A stretch of DNA of 64,000 nucleotides from an uncultured SAR86 cluster bacterium (GCA_902625415.1 CACOBG010000003.1:89156-153155); one strand, 5' to 3'. Numbered from the stretch's first letter, positions 1 through 9,075 are shown. Numbers and translations: made by a program. Notes: a model not told the origin generated them from the sequence alone.

Positions 1-2
1 AT

Positions 3-758
3 CTAATTACTTTACAAGCAGAGCCACTTTTTTTTCTAGATTACCTTGTTACAGATAAAATAAATCTTAAAGTTTCAAAAGAAATAATTAAGGGAATTAC
101 AAAAGGTTGTAAGGATTCGCGGTGTTCTTTAATCGGTGGAGAGACAGCAGAACATCCTAATGCTTTTCCTAAAGGTAAGTTTGACTTGGCAGGCTTTTGT
201 GTTGGAGTTTTAGAGAAAAACTCAAAGAAACTTAAAAACCAAGTAAAAAAAGATGATGTTTTGATAGGTTTAAAATCTAATGGATTGCATTCCAATGGCT
301 TTTCTTTGGTTAGAAAACTCATTGAAAAAAAGAAGATTAGATTAAATCAAAAATTCAAAGGATCTACTCTAGGAAAAGCTTTATTAAAGCCCACGAAAAT
401 CTATGTAAAAGAAATTTTATTCCTTAAAGATAAGATTCATTTAAATGCCTTAAGCCATATAACTGGAGGAGGACTTACGGGTAATTTAGAGAGAATAATT
501 CCAAGTAGTCTTTCCGCAAATATTTCTATCGGATCGAAATATCCATTTCATGATGACCTTTTTAGTTTAATTGAATCAGAATCGAATCTAACTAAAATGG
601 AGATGCTATCAACATTTAACTGTGGCATTGGCATGATACTTTCGATAAGCAAAAGCAATTTAAAACAATGCAAGAATCATTTAAAAAAGTTAAAAATCTC
701 ATACTTTGAATTAGGTTTTATAGGTCCACGAAAATCAAATAAAAGAATCATTTTTTGA
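3..758 (+). CDS. purM: phosphoribosylformylglycinamidine cyclo-ligase, 3' part (5' end outside window)
   Basis: PurM closes FGAM to aminoimidazole ribonucleotide with ATP, the fifth step of purine synthesis in the cytoplasm. The frame is open from base 3, so the listed ORF start at 186 is only an internal Met. Upstream residues read QAEPLFFLDYLVTDKINLKV and then CSLIGGETAEHPNAFPKG, both classic AIR-synthase motifs, so the gene enters from the left. Later GLHSNGFSLVRKL and HITGGGLTGNLERIIP are the conserved C-terminal AIRS_C motifs. The stop codon directly abuts the purN ATG, consistent with a purMN operon. About 250 of the usual ~345 residues are visible. The identification is firm; the true start is not in the window. 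Confidence 0.96.
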   Translation, partial: LITLQAEPLFFLDYLVTDKINLKVSKEIIKGITKGCKDSRCSLIGGETAEHPNAFPKGKFDLAGFCVGVLEKNSKKLKNQVKKDDVLIGLKSNGLHSNGFSLVRKLIEKKKIRLNQKFKGSTLGKALLKPTKIYVKEILFLKDKIHLNALSHITGGGLTGNLERIIPSSLSANISIGSKYPFHDDLFSLIESESNLTKMEMLSTFNCGIGMILSISKSNLKQCKNHLKKLKISYFELGFIGPRKSNKRIIF

Positions 759-1406
759 ATGAGCAAAAAATTATCCCTAGCAGTTCTCTTATCAGGAAAT
801 GGTACAAATTTTCAAGCAATAGTTGATAGTATTGAAAATGGTCGTTTAAAAGCTGCTATAAAAATTGTTATTTCGAATAATAAGGATGCTTTTGGTCTGC
901 AAAGAGCAAAAAAACACAATATAAAAAATTTGTGTTTAGATCATAAAGATTTTGAGGACCGTAAGTCGTTTGATCAGAAACTTAAAGAATTAATAAAGCA
1001 AGAAAGTGTAGACTTTATAATTCTTGCAGGTTTTATGAGAATATTAGGGTCGAATTTTGTAAAGAATTTCCCTAACAAAATAATAAATATTCACCCTTCT
1101 CTTTTACCAAAATATCCAGGTCTTAATACTCATAGAAAAGTTCTTGAAAACAAAGATAAAGAACATGGGGTTACGGTTCACCTCGTAGATGAGGGGCTAG
1201 ATAGTGGTCCGATAATTGGCTACGTAAAAGTTAAAGTGAATGTTGAAGAAAAAGAAAACGATCTTATAGATAAAATTCATAAAATAGAACATTTTATTTA
1301 TCCACAAATATTAACTGAACTTCAGGAAGGTAGAATATCCATAATCGATAACAAAATAAAAATAGATGATGTCTATCATAAAGATGGTAAAGAATATTTT
1401 ATTTAA
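759..1406 (+). CDS. purN: phosphoribosylglycinamide formyltransferase
   Basis: GAR transformylase transfers a formyl group from 10-formyl-THF to GAR, the third step of purine synthesis. The 215-residue length is typical. The N-terminal phosphate loop reads LLSGNGTNFQA (residues 10-20). The catalytic triad positions are visible as N110 and H112 in INIHPSLLP and D148 in EGLDSGP. The C-terminal KIEHFIYPQ matches the family. The ATG follows the purM stop without a gap, so translation is probably coupled. The 3' end overlaps the next gene by about 20-40 bases depending on the start chosen there. Confidence 0.96.
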   Translation: MSKKLSLAVLLSGNGTNFQAIVDSIENGRLKAAIKIVISNNKDAFGLQRAKKHNIKNLCLDHKDFEDRKSFDQKLKELIKQESVDFIILAGFMRILGSNFVKNFPNKIINIHPSLLPKYPGLNTHRKVLENKDKEHGVTVHLVDEGLDSGPIIGYVKVKVNVEEKENDLIDKIHKIEHFIYPQILTELQEGRISIIDNKIKIDDVYHKDGKEYFI

Positions 1407-2043
1407 AGTACTATTTTGTTTTTTTTGTAATCAAATATTCTTATTTGATCTAAATCCTTATGAAAATTATTATTCATCAAAACCAGCTGGATCGGTAAAG
1501 GAAACATTAGAGAAAATATCTGAAAATAGTTGGAAAATTTCGTCCTTTGGTAAACACCCTCTTTTCACCATAAAACAAGAATCTATTTTTAGTATAGTTA
1601 ATGGAAATGTTGTTTTGGAATCTGGATTAAGAAAGTTAGATGTTTTAGGAGGACTTAGAAAAGATCATCAGACCTATAAAGTTGAAAAAGAAGGTGATCA
1701 AAAAATTATTATCTATTCTTTCGGTAAAAAGAAAGGTTCAATTGAAATTGAAGAAAATTTTTACGATAACCTCACTCTTCAGATTCAAATTAAAATGAAT
1801 TATCTTGAAAAGGACAAGTTTAAAATAAATTATTTCGACAAGGGAAAAATTAAAATAAAGTCTTTTTTCAACAAAAGAGAAGAAATTATTTATAAATCAA
1901 AACCTGTTGAAGTATTTGAGTTTACTGAGCAAAGAGAAGATAAAAGATACTTTAAATTTTTGATTCGAAACGATTCTGATAAAGAAACAATAAAGGTTTT
2001 CCAAGGCGGAAGAGGATTTAATGTTGATTGGGAATTAGATTGA
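1384..2043 (+). CDS. DUF3108-like exported protein
   Basis: The product starts MVKNILFKVLFCFFCNQIFL, a short signal peptide. It continues into a beta-rich domain with YENYYSSKPAGSVKETLE near its start, EVFEFTEQREDKRYFKF near the end and a terminal GGRGFNVDWELD. This pattern and the position after purMN recall DUF3108 proteins, presumed periplasmic or envelope proteins of unknown function. The ORF track starts at 1366 (MMSIIK), but the Met at 1384 leaves a cleaner signal peptide, so I prefer it. Either start lies inside the end of purN, implying translational coupling. Family assignment is from memory of the pattern; no biochemical role can be given. Confidence 0.7.
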   Translation: MVKNILFKVLFCFFCNQIFLFDLNPYENYYSSKPAGSVKETLEKISENSWKISSFGKHPLFTIKQESIFSIVNGNVVLESGLRKLDVLGGLRKDHQTYKVEKEGDQKIIIYSFGKKKGSIEIEENFYDNLTLQIQIKMNYLEKDKFKINYFDKGKIKIKSFFNKREEIIYKSKPVEVFEFTEQREDKRYFKFLIRNDSDKETIKVFQGGRGFNVDWELD

Positions 2044-2044
2044 G

Positions 2045-2617
2045 TTAAGCCTTAGGAAGAGTTACTCCTTTTTGGCCTTGATATTTTCCACCTCTGTCTT
2101 TATAACTTACCTCACAAACTTCATCTGATTGAAAAAATAACATTTGAGCTACGCCCTCATTTGCATAAATTTTTGCTGGAAGACTGGTTGTATTAGAAAA
2201 TTCTAAAGTTACGTGCCCTTCCCATTCTGGTTCAAGAGGAGTTACATTTACAATGATTCCACATCTTGCGTAGGTTGATTTACCAAGACAAATTGTAAGA
2301 ACGTCTCTTGGAATTTTGAAATACTCAATCGTTCTTGCTAGAGCAAATGAATTTGGAGGAATTATGCACTCATCTTGAATAACGTCAATAAAGCTAGAAC
2401 TATCAAATTTTTTTGGATCAACTGTTGCTGAATGGATATTTGTGAATACTTTAAATTCATTTGCACACCTTACGTCATACCCATAACTGGAAAGCCCATA
2501 GGAAATTAATTTTTCATTATTTTCTTCATTGGTTTTAACTTGGTTAGTTTGAAAAGGAGAAATCATGTCATTTTCTAGAGACATTTTTTTTATCCAGTTA
2601 TCTGATTTGATAGACAT
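2045..2617 (-). CDS. dcd: dCTP deaminase
   Basis: Deaminates dCTP to dUTP, feeding dTMP synthesis. The length of 190 residues is standard for the trimeric bacterial enzyme. Visible family motifs are [10 protein letters not shown] near residue 45, [26 protein letters not shown] (nucleotide-binding S/R segment) and [18 protein letters not shown], which contains the catalytic glutamate. It is the last gene of a (-) strand run, four bases downstream of recR, and converges with the DUF3108-like gene with one base between stops. Confidence 0.96.
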   Translation of the reverse strand: MSIKSDNWIKKMSLENDMISPFQTNQVKTNEENNEKLISYGLSSYGYDVRCANEFKVFTNIHSATVDPKKFDSSSFIDVIQDECIIPPNSFALARTIEYFKIPRDVLTICLGKSTYARCGIIVNVTPLEPEWEGHVTLEFSNTTSLPAKIYANEGVAQMLFFQSDEVCEVSYKDRGGKYQGQKGVTLPKA

Positions 2618-2621
2618 GGTT

Positions 2622-3221
2622 CTATTTTAATTCAGTTCTAAAGGAAATTGCTCTTCTAAGAGTATTGTTATCAACATAGTTTAAGTCTCCACCCGCCGGA
2701 ACTCCCTGTGCGATTCTTGTAACAGTAACATCTTTCTTTTTTAATTTTTCCAATAAAAAATAAGCAGTGGCCTCACCTTCCAGTGTTGAATTCAATGCAA
2801 GAATGACCTCTTCTGAATTGAATTCCTCTATGAGATCTAATAATTTTTCTATTCTTAGTTCTTCTGCACCAATATTATCAATTGGAGAAAGAAGACCGTT
2901 AAGAACGAAATACCTACCATCAAATTCAGATGTTTCTTCAATTGAGTAAAGATCTGAAGTTGATTCTACAACACATATTGAATTGTTATTTCTATTCGCA
3001 GAGTTACAAATTTCACAAAGCTCTTGATCATTTAAAACATAGCATTTTTGGCATAATTGAATATTTAAAATTGCATCCTCGATAGATTTGGAAAGCAATA
3101 AACCAATTTCCTTATTTGAACTCAATAATGAAAGAGCCATTCTTTTAGCTGATTTTGGACCAATTCCAGGAAGAGATTTTAATGAATCAATTAATTCAGA
3201 AATTTTAGGACTAAGTTTCAT
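2622..3221 (-). CDS. recR: recombination mediator RecR
   Basis: RecR acts with RecO/RecF to load RecA on SSB-coated DNA gaps. The 199-residue product has the N-terminal helix-hairpin-helix [13 protein letters not shown] (17-29). A four-cysteine zinc finger follows with C57, C60, C69 and C72, then the Toprim segment beginning [29 protein letters not shown] is the conserved C-terminal RecR motif. It overlaps the end of dnaX by 11 bases; the ybaB gene that normally sits between dnaX and recR is absent. Part of the recX-dnaX-recR-dcd run. Confidence 0.96.
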   Translation of the reverse strand: MKLSPKISELIDSLKSLPGIGPKSAKRMALSLLSSNKEIGLLLSKSIEDAILNIQLCQKCYVLNDQELCEICNSANRNNNSICVVESTSDLYSIEETSEFDGRYFVLNGLLSPIDNIGAEELRIEKLLDLIEEFNSEEVILALNSTLEGEATAYFLLEKLKKKDVTVTRIAQGVPAGGDLNYVDNNTLRRAISFRTELK

Positions 3222-4692
3222 TTTTTTTATTAAATTTTACAGATTCAACTTTTAGTCCACCCATGATTTCATTGAAGTTTTTATCTTTTTCCATGGTTTT
3301 TTTTATATTTTTTCTAATTCCTTTATCTTTATTTTTTTTCTCATATTCCGGTGTAAGTTTTGAATCAACATCATCATCGTAGGTGAAAACTAGTTCCTTT
3401 TTTAGATAATCTGCAAAGCTTTTTTCAATATCTTTTTTTTGGTCTTCATTAATTATAGAAAGAACGTTTTTTGGAAAAGATAGTTTTAAATTATTTTCTT
3501 GTTGAATAACACTGGCTTGTTTGAGTAGATTTTTTGATATGCCATTTAGATTTAAATCAGAAAATATTCTTGGCCAATGTATTTCAAAGGCATCTTGTTT
3601 TTTAATTTTTAAAGAATTTTTTTTTTGATTTTCAGGAGAAAAGGCAATCATTTTTAGTAAGGTCATTTTAAGTATTGAAAACGAATCGTAGCCCAAACTA
3701 AAGTGCTTTAAATTGGAAAGTCCTAACTGATAAAGAAACTGCAGTTTACCAGGGTCGGTTTTTAAAAAATGATCGATATCATTTTTGGATCCTTTTTTTT
3801 CAAACTGACTAATTGCAATGTCTTGAATTAAATCCATTAAAGACTTTAATAAAAATTCATGATCTTCATATTCTCCATAATTTTCAAGAATTGATAGAGT
3901 CTCCGTTACATCTTCATCTAAAATTGATTTCAAAAGATTAGCAATAATTTCAGGTTCTGGAATTCCCAAAACATCTCTAACTTCAGTCTCTTTAAGGTTT
4001 CTATTGCAAAAGGATATTACTTTTTCAGAAATAGATAGAGCATCTCTAATACTTCCTTGTGCAGCTTCGGCAATAAGCTTCAAGGAATTTTCATCGTATT
4101 TTATTTTTTCTTTTGAAAAAATTTCTCCCAATTGATCTGAAATTACATTTATAGAGACAGAACTTAAATTTACTTGCAGGCATCTAGAAATTATTGTGGG
4201 TAGAATCTTTTTATATTCTGTAGTTGCAAACATAAATATGACATGGGGAGGTGGTTCTTCTAAGTTTTTCAGTAAAGCATTAAAACTCTCAGGGGTTAGC
4301 ATATGAACTTCATCAATCAAATAGATTTTATATTTTGATGATGAGGGCAAATATGAAATAGTTTCTAAAAGATTTTTAGTATCTTCGATACCTCTTCTGG
4401 ATGCCGCATCAATCTCAATAAAGTCAATCGTAGCTCCTTCATTTATGGATGTACATGATTCACAAGCATTACAAGGCTCTGAGTTATCAATTAAGTCAGA
4501 ACAATTAAGTGCTTTTGCTAAGATTCTAGCAATAGATGTTTTTCCGATACCTCGGGTACCTGTAAATAAATATGCGTGGTGAATGTTTTTTGAAGACACA
4601 GAATTTTTTAAAGCTGCAACTGCATGATCTTGGCCAACAACTTCTGAAAAATTAGATGGTCTCCATTTTCTTGCCAATACTAAATAACTCAT
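3211..4692 (-). CDS. dnaX: DNA polymerase III tau (and possibly gamma) subunit
   Basis: Clamp-loader ATPase that links DNA polymerase III cores and loads the beta clamp. Walker A GTRGIGKTS is at 45-53, and the zinc cysteines are C64, C74, C77 and C80. Walker B is LIDEVHML and the sensor SRC lies near 169. Domain III ends around LLKMIAFSP (345-353). The remaining ~140 residues contain a short alpha-binding region (IHWPRIFSDLNLNG onward) and a lysine-rich tail. At 493 residues it is much shorter than E. coli tau (643); the proline-rich linker is nearly absent. An A10 tract at codons 356-359 marks exactly the core/tail boundary and may give a gamma form by slippage (see findings). The ATG overlaps the recX stop (TAATG). 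Confidence 0.95.
   Translation of the reverse strand: MSYLVLARKWRPSNFSEVVGQDHAVAALKNSVSSKNIHHAYLFTGTRGIGKTSIARILAKALNCSDLIDNSEPCNACESCTSINEGATIDFIEIDAASRRGIEDTKNLLETISYLPSSSKYKIYLIDEVHMLTPESFNALLKNLEEPPPHVIFMFATTEYKKILPTIISRCLQVNLSSVSINVISDQLGEIFSKEKIKYDENSLKLIAEAAQGSIRDALSISEKVISFCNRNLKETEVRDVLGIPEPEIIANLLKSILDEDVTETLSILENYGEYEDHEFLLKSLMDLIQDIAISQFEKKGSKNDIDHFLKTDPGKLQFLYQLGLSNLKHFSLGYDSFSILKMTLLKMIAFSPENQKKNSLKIKKQDAFEIHWPRIFSDLNLNGISKNLLKQASVIQQENNLKLSFPKNVLSIINEDQKKDIEKSFADYLKKELVFTYDDDVDSKLTPEYEKKNKDKGIRKNIKKTMEKDKNFNEIMGGLKVESVKFNKKNET
3617..3626 (-). other. A10 homopolymer at dnaX domain III/tail boundary, candidate slippage site
   Basis: On the coding strand ten consecutive A residues span codons Q356 to N359 of dnaX. 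Losing one A gives Q-K-K-I-L-stop and gaining one gives Q-K-K-K-F-F-K-N-stop. Either slip would yield a product of about 360-363 residues that ends at domain III, comparable with a gamma subunit. Thermus dnaX is known to use transcriptional slippage on an A tract. AT-rich chance occurrence is the alternative. Confidence 0.45.
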
Positions 4693-5144
4693 TATTTAAA
4701 TAATTGGTTTATTTGATCAAATTCAAAACCTCTTTGTAAGAGAAATTTTTTTGCACGAGAAATATCTTCTTCAGCAAAGTTATCAACTGTAAATTTTTTT
4801 CTAAACTCTTTTTTAATAATTTCCGTCCAGTTTATTTCATCAGAATACACTATCTTGCTTATGAGGTTTTCACTTATTCCTCTAGATTTAAGCTCATGAG
4901 AAATCTTTTCAGGGCCAAAACCCTTTACACTTCTTGACCGAGTATAAGATTCAGCGAATCTCTCATCTGACTGCAGATTTTCTTCTTTTAACTTTGTTAA
5001 CTCTTCAAAAAGCTTTTCTTCTGAATCTACCCTATCCTTTAATTTATTGATTAATTCTTTAAAGGAATGTTCTCTCCTGGATAAAAGATCTAGTATCTTA
5101 AATCTAATCTTATCTTCTGTGATAAATGTTTTTTTAAATCCCAA
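4692..5144 (-). CDS. recX: regulatory protein RecX
   Basis: RecX modulates RecA filament growth. The 150-residue product is all-helical, with the family pattern of three-helix repeats: LLSRREHSFKELINKLK near residue 19, the signature FAESYTRSRSVKGFGPEKISHELKSRGI in the middle, and AKKFLLQRGFEFDQI at the end. recA is not in this window; recX sits instead directly upstream of dnaX, sharing a TAATG junction. Its start overlaps the serine hydrolase end by 11 bases. It is somewhat divergent, but the RSRxxKGFGPxxIxxEL block is specific. Confidence 0.9.
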   Translation of the reverse strand: MGFKKTFITEDKIRFKILDLLSRREHSFKELINKLKDRVDSEEKLFEELTKLKEENLQSDERFAESYTRSRSVKGFGPEKISHELKSRGISENLISKIVYSDEINWTEIIKKEFRKKFTVDNFAEEDISRAKKFLLQRGFEFDQINQLFK

Positions 5145-6417
5145 GAGCCTTATAAACCAATTTTTCTACCTTATTATTTATCCTTGGACTTCCCAAAACC
5201 TGTGACATGTTCACAAAAACCAAATCATTTTCAGGATCTACCCAAAATAAAGTTCTAGCTGCGCCTCCCCAAAAATAAGAATTATCTCCTCTTTTCATTC
5301 TCATTTTTTTTGAATTTAAAGCAACTCCAACAGTAACTCCAAAACCAAAAGCATCGAACTTGTATGGTTTAGCTTTTTTCTCAACTTGATTGGAAGTCAT
5401 TATCTCCACAGTTTCTGGATTTAAAATCCTCTTTCCATTAAAAGAACCTTTGTTTAAAAGCATTGTTGCAAATTTAAGATAATCTTTAGCAGTAGATACC
5501 AATCCAGATCCGCCATCCTCTATAGAAGCACCCTGAAAAAAGAAACTATCTTCTTTGGGATCTAGAAGTATTAATTTATTTTTTTGGCCTACAATTGAAT
5601 CTGGAATATCCACACCGTATTCTTTAAAACCTTTCTTGTGGGCATATAGATCAATCATTCTAGTTTGCTTTGAACCAGGAACCTCAAAAAATGTATCTTT
5701 CATTTCTAAAGGGTCAAAGATATTTTTCTTAAGAAAATCTCCAAAAGATTGATTGGATACCCTTTCAATTATGCATCCAAGAATGTCCATGCCAATAGAG
5801 TAAGTCCATTTTTCTCCCGGTTGATGAACCAGAGGTAATGTGGCGACCTTCTCAGAAAAAGTACAAATATCTGGGTAACTTTTTTTGGCAGGTCTTTCTA
5901 ACGAAACGTTATCCAAGAAGTAATAAGGATAAATTTTTTCTTGGTCATAAATTTCTTTTATCTTTCCTTTGTCAACGAATGAATATGTTAAACCAGAAGA
6001 ATGAGTTGCTAAATCCAACAAAGTTATAGACCTGTCTAGATTTTCTAATTGTTTGGTTTTTTTATTAAGAACTTTTGTTTTTTTGAACTCAGGGATATAT
6101 TTTTCTACAGGATCTGAAAGAGATAGTTTTCCTTGTTCAACCAAAACCATCAATGCAGCGCCTGTAATAGGCTTTGTCATGGAGTAAATTCTAAAAAGAG
6201 AGTCCTCTTTCAAAGGAATTTGTTCTTCAATATCAGAAAAACCTCTTGTATCAGAAAAAATTATTTCTCCATTTTGATAAATTAAAGTTACAAATCCAGG
6301 ATAGTTGCCTTTATTTATCTCTTTAGTTAAATATTTGGTGTATCCGGAGAAGTCATAATCTGCGGAAAAACTAAAAATTGAGAAAGATAAAAGACTTAAG
6401 TAAAAATATTTTTTCAA
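5134..6417 (-). CDS. class C beta-lactamase-like serine hydrolase, exported
   Basis: A 427-residue member of the beta-lactamase/esterase superfamily (COG1680). The signal peptide MKKYFYLSLLSFSIFSFSA is followed by the mature domain. The nucleophile motif is S79-M-T-K82 in RIYSMTKPITG, and the tyrosine motif is Y206-S in WTYSIGMDILG. The C-terminal WGGAARTLFWVDPENDL matches the usual W-G-G third-motif region of these enzymes. Such proteins are usually esterases or D-amino-acid-peptide hydrolases rather than true beta-lactamases, so substrate is undetermined. It would act in the periplasm. It is first in the coupled chain leading to recX and dnaX; the next upstream gene ends 14 bases away. Confidence 0.9.
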   Translation of the reverse strand: MKKYFYLSLLSFSIFSFSADYDFSGYTKYLTKEINKGNYPGFVTLIYQNGEIIFSDTRGFSDIEEQIPLKEDSLFRIYSMTKPITGAALMVLVEQGKLSLSDPVEKYIPEFKKTKVLNKKTKQLENLDRSITLLDLATHSSGLTYSFVDKGKIKEIYDQEKIYPYYFLDNVSLERPAKKSYPDICTFSEKVATLPLVHQPGEKWTYSIGMDILGCIIERVSNQSFGDFLKKNIFDPLEMKDTFFEVPGSKQTRMIDLYAHKKGFKEYGVDIPDSIVGQKNKLILLDPKEDSFFFQGASIEDGGSGLVSTAKDYLKFATMLLNKGSFNGKRILNPETVEIMTSNQVEKKAKPYKFDAFGFGVTVGVALNSKKMRMKRGDNSYFWGGAARTLFWVDPENDLVFVNMSQVLGSPRINNKVEKLVYKALGI

Positions 6418-6430
6418 AGTTGAACCTCAG

Positions 6431-7150
6431 TTAATCGATGGTGTAAGTATTAAATAATAAACTATTTGCAGAGTAATTTTCATATTCTTCACAAGCATTT
6501 TGCAGTCCATTTTTTTTTATGAGATTAAGATCATTCATAACAAAATTTGTTTCTAGATAAATCAAAAAATTAAAATCTATCATGTTGAAATCAGGAGTAA
6601 GAACAACTTGGTTATAGGGTTTGTCTACAAAAATAGAATTTCTCTTCATCTCTGACATTAAGTAATTTAAATTAAATCCGTCTTTTAGTTGGCAAAATCC
6701 TACATAAGTCTGATCACCATCTAAAAAAACATGTTTATTCGTAACTTTAGTTTCATAAAATGTCTGTTTTTGAGAATCACAGATAATTATTTCATCTTTA
6801 CTACTCAACCAATTTTTGTGAATTTCAGAGTTTTCTGCAAATTCATAAAACGCTTTCTTTTCCAATTCATTTTCAAAAATATCTAACCAAGAAAAATCAT
6901 ATTTTTTTTGCTTGAAAGATGGATCCAAGTATTTTGTTTCTTTATAAAGTCCATGTTGATCCTTAAGATTTTTTAAGAATCCTAAATAAGATATTAATTC
7001 ATTATTCAAATCTTGAGCTTTAAAACCATCCTTATAACTACACCAGGAAAATTCATAAATTTTTTTGTCTTGCATTGAAATATTTTCATTTTGTTGGGAA
7101 CAGCCAAAAAGGATTAATAAAAACAAGCAAAAAACTACTATCGGCTTCAT
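6431..7150 (-). CDS. predicted lipoprotein with two related halves, function unknown
   Basis: I do not recognise a named family. The 239-residue product has a lipobox, ILFGC with C17, so it should be a lipoprotein. Two halves look related: FSWCSYKDGFKAQDLNNEL near residue 34 and VGFCQLKDGFNLNYLMSEM near 150, sharing a C-x4-DGF core followed by a helix. Each half ends in an acidic region with another cysteine. This suggests an internal duplication of a ~100-residue domain. The start ATG overlaps the nadC stop by four bases (ATGA), so it is co-expressed with nadAC, though a role in NAD synthesis is not implied. Confidence 0.75.
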   Translation of the reverse strand: MKPIVVFCLFLLILFGCSQQNENISMQDKKIYEFSWCSYKDGFKAQDLNNELISYLGFLKNLKDQHGLYKETKYLDPSFKQKKYDFSWLDIFENELEKKAFYEFAENSEIHKNWLSSKDEIIICDSQKQTFYETKVTNKHVFLDGDQTYVGFCQLKDGFNLNYLMSEMKRNSIFVDKPYNQVVLTPDFNMIDFNFLIYLETNFVMNDLNLIKKNGLQNACEEYENYSANSLLFNTYTID

Positions 7151-7980
7151 GAAATATTAAGAGAAAAATCTATAGATTTAATATTTTTTGTGAGATCTCC
7201 TAAGGAAATGTAATGAATAGGAAGGTCTTTATATTTTTTAATGTCTTCAGGCTTCTTTATTCCGGAAACTTCAATCAGACATTTATTGTTGATTAGAGAA
7301 ATTGCCTTTTTTATTTCGCTAAGATTTAAGTTATCCAGCAATAAAATATCCGGTTTGCTTTTCAATGCTGTCTTGATTTGAGAAAGCTTTTCGATTTCAA
7401 TCTCTAAAAAATCTCCCCTTTTTAAAAATTTAATGTTTTTTATTTTTCTAATACCGCCAAATGCTTTTAGGTGATTATCTTTAAGCATAATTGCATCAAA
7501 AAGACCAAATCTATGATTTTTAGCTCCTCCAACAAAGGTTGAATACTTCTGTTCGTATCTGAGTCCGGGAAGAGTTTTTCTGGTATCTAATAATTCGATA
7601 TTGCTGTTTTTAAGAAGTTTTGAATATTTGTTCGTTTTGCTAGCTATCCCAGACATCATCTGTAAAAAATTTAAGGCTGTCCTCTCTCCTGAAAGAACTG
7701 ATTTTGAGCTAGCATTTATTTCAGCAATTATATTATCTTTTTTGAAGGCCTCCCCTTCTGCTACGTTCCATTTTATTTTTGCTTTCTTATCAATTTGCTT
7801 GAAGGATTCTTCAAACCAAAGACTACCACTTAAGATTCCATTTTCCCTGGATATAAGGGACGCTTTTAAAATATTCTTATGATTGATGTTTTTTGCCTTC
7901 AGAGAAAGATCGTTTTTATAGCCATCTTCAAGTAGAGCTCTCTTTACACTAGTACTGACTATAGTTTTTTTTAATTTCAA
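7147..7980 (-). CDS. nadC: nicotinate-nucleotide pyrophosphorylase (quinolinate phosphoribosyltransferase)
   Basis: Converts quinolinate and PRPP to nicotinate mononucleotide in de novo NAD synthesis. The 277-residue length is typical. Motifs in order are LSGERTALNFLQMMSGIAS, LDTRKTLPGLR, GGAKNHRFGLFDAIMLKDNH (substrate-binding H and K), LEIEIEKLSQI, LLLDNLNLSEI and IEVSGIKKPEDI. It lies one base downstream of nadA. nadB is not in the window, so the L-aspartate oxidase must be elsewhere or replaced. Confidence 0.96.
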   Translation of the reverse strand: MKLKKTIVSTSVKRALLEDGYKNDLSLKAKNINHKNILKASLISRENGILSGSLWFEESFKQIDKKAKIKWNVAEGEAFKKDNIIAEINASSKSVLSGERTALNFLQMMSGIASKTNKYSKLLKNSNIELLDTRKTLPGLRYEQKYSTFVGGAKNHRFGLFDAIMLKDNHLKAFGGIRKIKNIKFLKRGDFLEIEIEKLSQIKTALKSKPDILLLDNLNLSEIKKAISLINNKCLIEVSGIKKPEDIKKYKDLPIHYISLGDLTKNIKSIDFSLNIS

Positions 7981-7981
7981 T

Positions 7982-9019
7982 TTATTTGAAGTTGACCATT
8001 CTGTCTAAAGAAATCTTTGCTTCTTTCATTATTTTTTCATCCAAAGAAATTTCATTTGTTTTATTTTTAACAGCATCATATAAATTCATAATCGAATTCA
8101 TACCCATCCAAGGACACATGGAACAACTATTACAAGTTGCGCCATTTCCAGCAGTTGGAGCTTCATAAAATTCTTTTTCTGGATTATTTTTTAAAAGCTG
8201 GTAAAAAATACCTTTGTCTGTAGCAACAATAAATTTTTTTGCTTTGGATAAATTTGCATAATTTATCAATTGGGACGTAGATCCAACACTGTCCGCTAGA
8301 TCAACTACGGATGATGGTGATTCTGGATGAACTAGGATTTCTGCATCAGGATGAAGTTTTATTAGTTTCTTTAATCCTTCGTGTTTAAACTCCTCATGGA
8401 CAACACATGCTCCGTCCCACATGATCATGTCTGCTTTTGTTTTATTTCTTATATAACTACCAAGATGTTTATCTGGAGCCCATAAAATCTTTTTACCTTC
8501 TGAATCTAAGTAGTCTACAACTTCAAGAGCAATGCTAGAGGTGACTACCCAATCTGCTATAGCTTTAACCTCAGCCGAGGTATTGGCGTAAACAACTATT
8601 TCTCTATCAGGATAAGATTCACAGAATTTTTTAAAATCGTCAGCTGGACAGCCTAAATCTAAGGAGCATGTTGCTTCCAGTGTCGGCATTATGATTTTTT
8701 TTTCTGGGCTCAAAATTTTAGCTGTTTCTCCCATAAACTTTACTCCAGAAACAATAATTGTTTCCGAATCAGATGAAGATCCTGCTTTTGCCATTTGTAA
8801 CGAGTCAGAAACACATCCGTTTAATTCTTCTGTAATTTTTTGGATTTTTGGATCAGTATAATAGTGAGAAATAAGATAGATGTTTTCTTCTAAAACTATT
8901 TTTTTTATTTTTTCAATAATACTTTCTTCAGAAAAAGCTCTTTCTGAATTGCTTAATATTTTCTGCTTATGTTTCTTAAGCAGACTTTTTGGAACTAGGT
9001 TAATATTTGAAGATTCCAT
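7982..9019 (-). CDS. nadA: quinolinate synthase A
   Basis: Condenses iminoaspartate with dihydroxyacetone phosphate to quinolinate, using a [4Fe-4S] cluster. The three cluster-cysteine regions are visible: [10 protein letters not shown] near residue 118, [10 protein letters not shown] in the middle, and [14 protein letters not shown] at the C-terminus. Other family motifs are [22 protein letters not shown] and [11 protein letters not shown]. At 345 residues it is the normal length of the gammaproteobacterial form. The start codon at 9019 lies opposite the listed ORF start of the divergent yqgE-like gene, but the likely yqgE start at 9076 leaves about 56 bases for a divergent promoter region. 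Confidence 0.97.
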   Translation of the reverse strand: MESSNINLVPKSLLKKHKQKILSNSERAFSEESIIEKIKKIVLEENIYLISHYYTDPKIQKITEELNGCVSDSLQMAKAGSSSDSETIIVSGVKFMGETAKILSPEKKIIMPTLEATCSLDLGCPADDFKKFCESYPDREIVVYANTSAEVKAIADWVVTSSIALEVVDYLDSEGKKILWAPDKHLGSYIRNKTKADMIMWDGACVVHEEFKHEGLKKLIKLHPDAEILVHPESPSSVVDLADSVGSTSQLINYANLSKAKKFIVATDKGIFYQLLKNNPEKEFYEAPTAGNGATCNSCSMCPWMGMNSIMNLYDAVKNKTNEISLDEKIMKEAKISLDRMVNFK

Positions 9020-9075
9020 ATATTTTTTTATGTAAGAGTGATTTTAATGAATATAAGCAATTTATTGAAATAAAA

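Noticed and set aside
3789-3800. An A8 run in dnaX at codons ~298-301 as frameshift site
   Set aside because: A slip here would stop inside domain III (about residue 303) and destroy the clamp-loader core, so it is unlikely to be functional. The A10 site at 3617 is better placed.
5134-6417. Serine hydrolase as an antibiotic-resistance beta-lactamase
   Set aside because: It has the SxxK and YxS-like motifs of the wide esterase/peptidase superfamily, but no features specific to AmpC-type enzymes, and the context is housekeeping genes.
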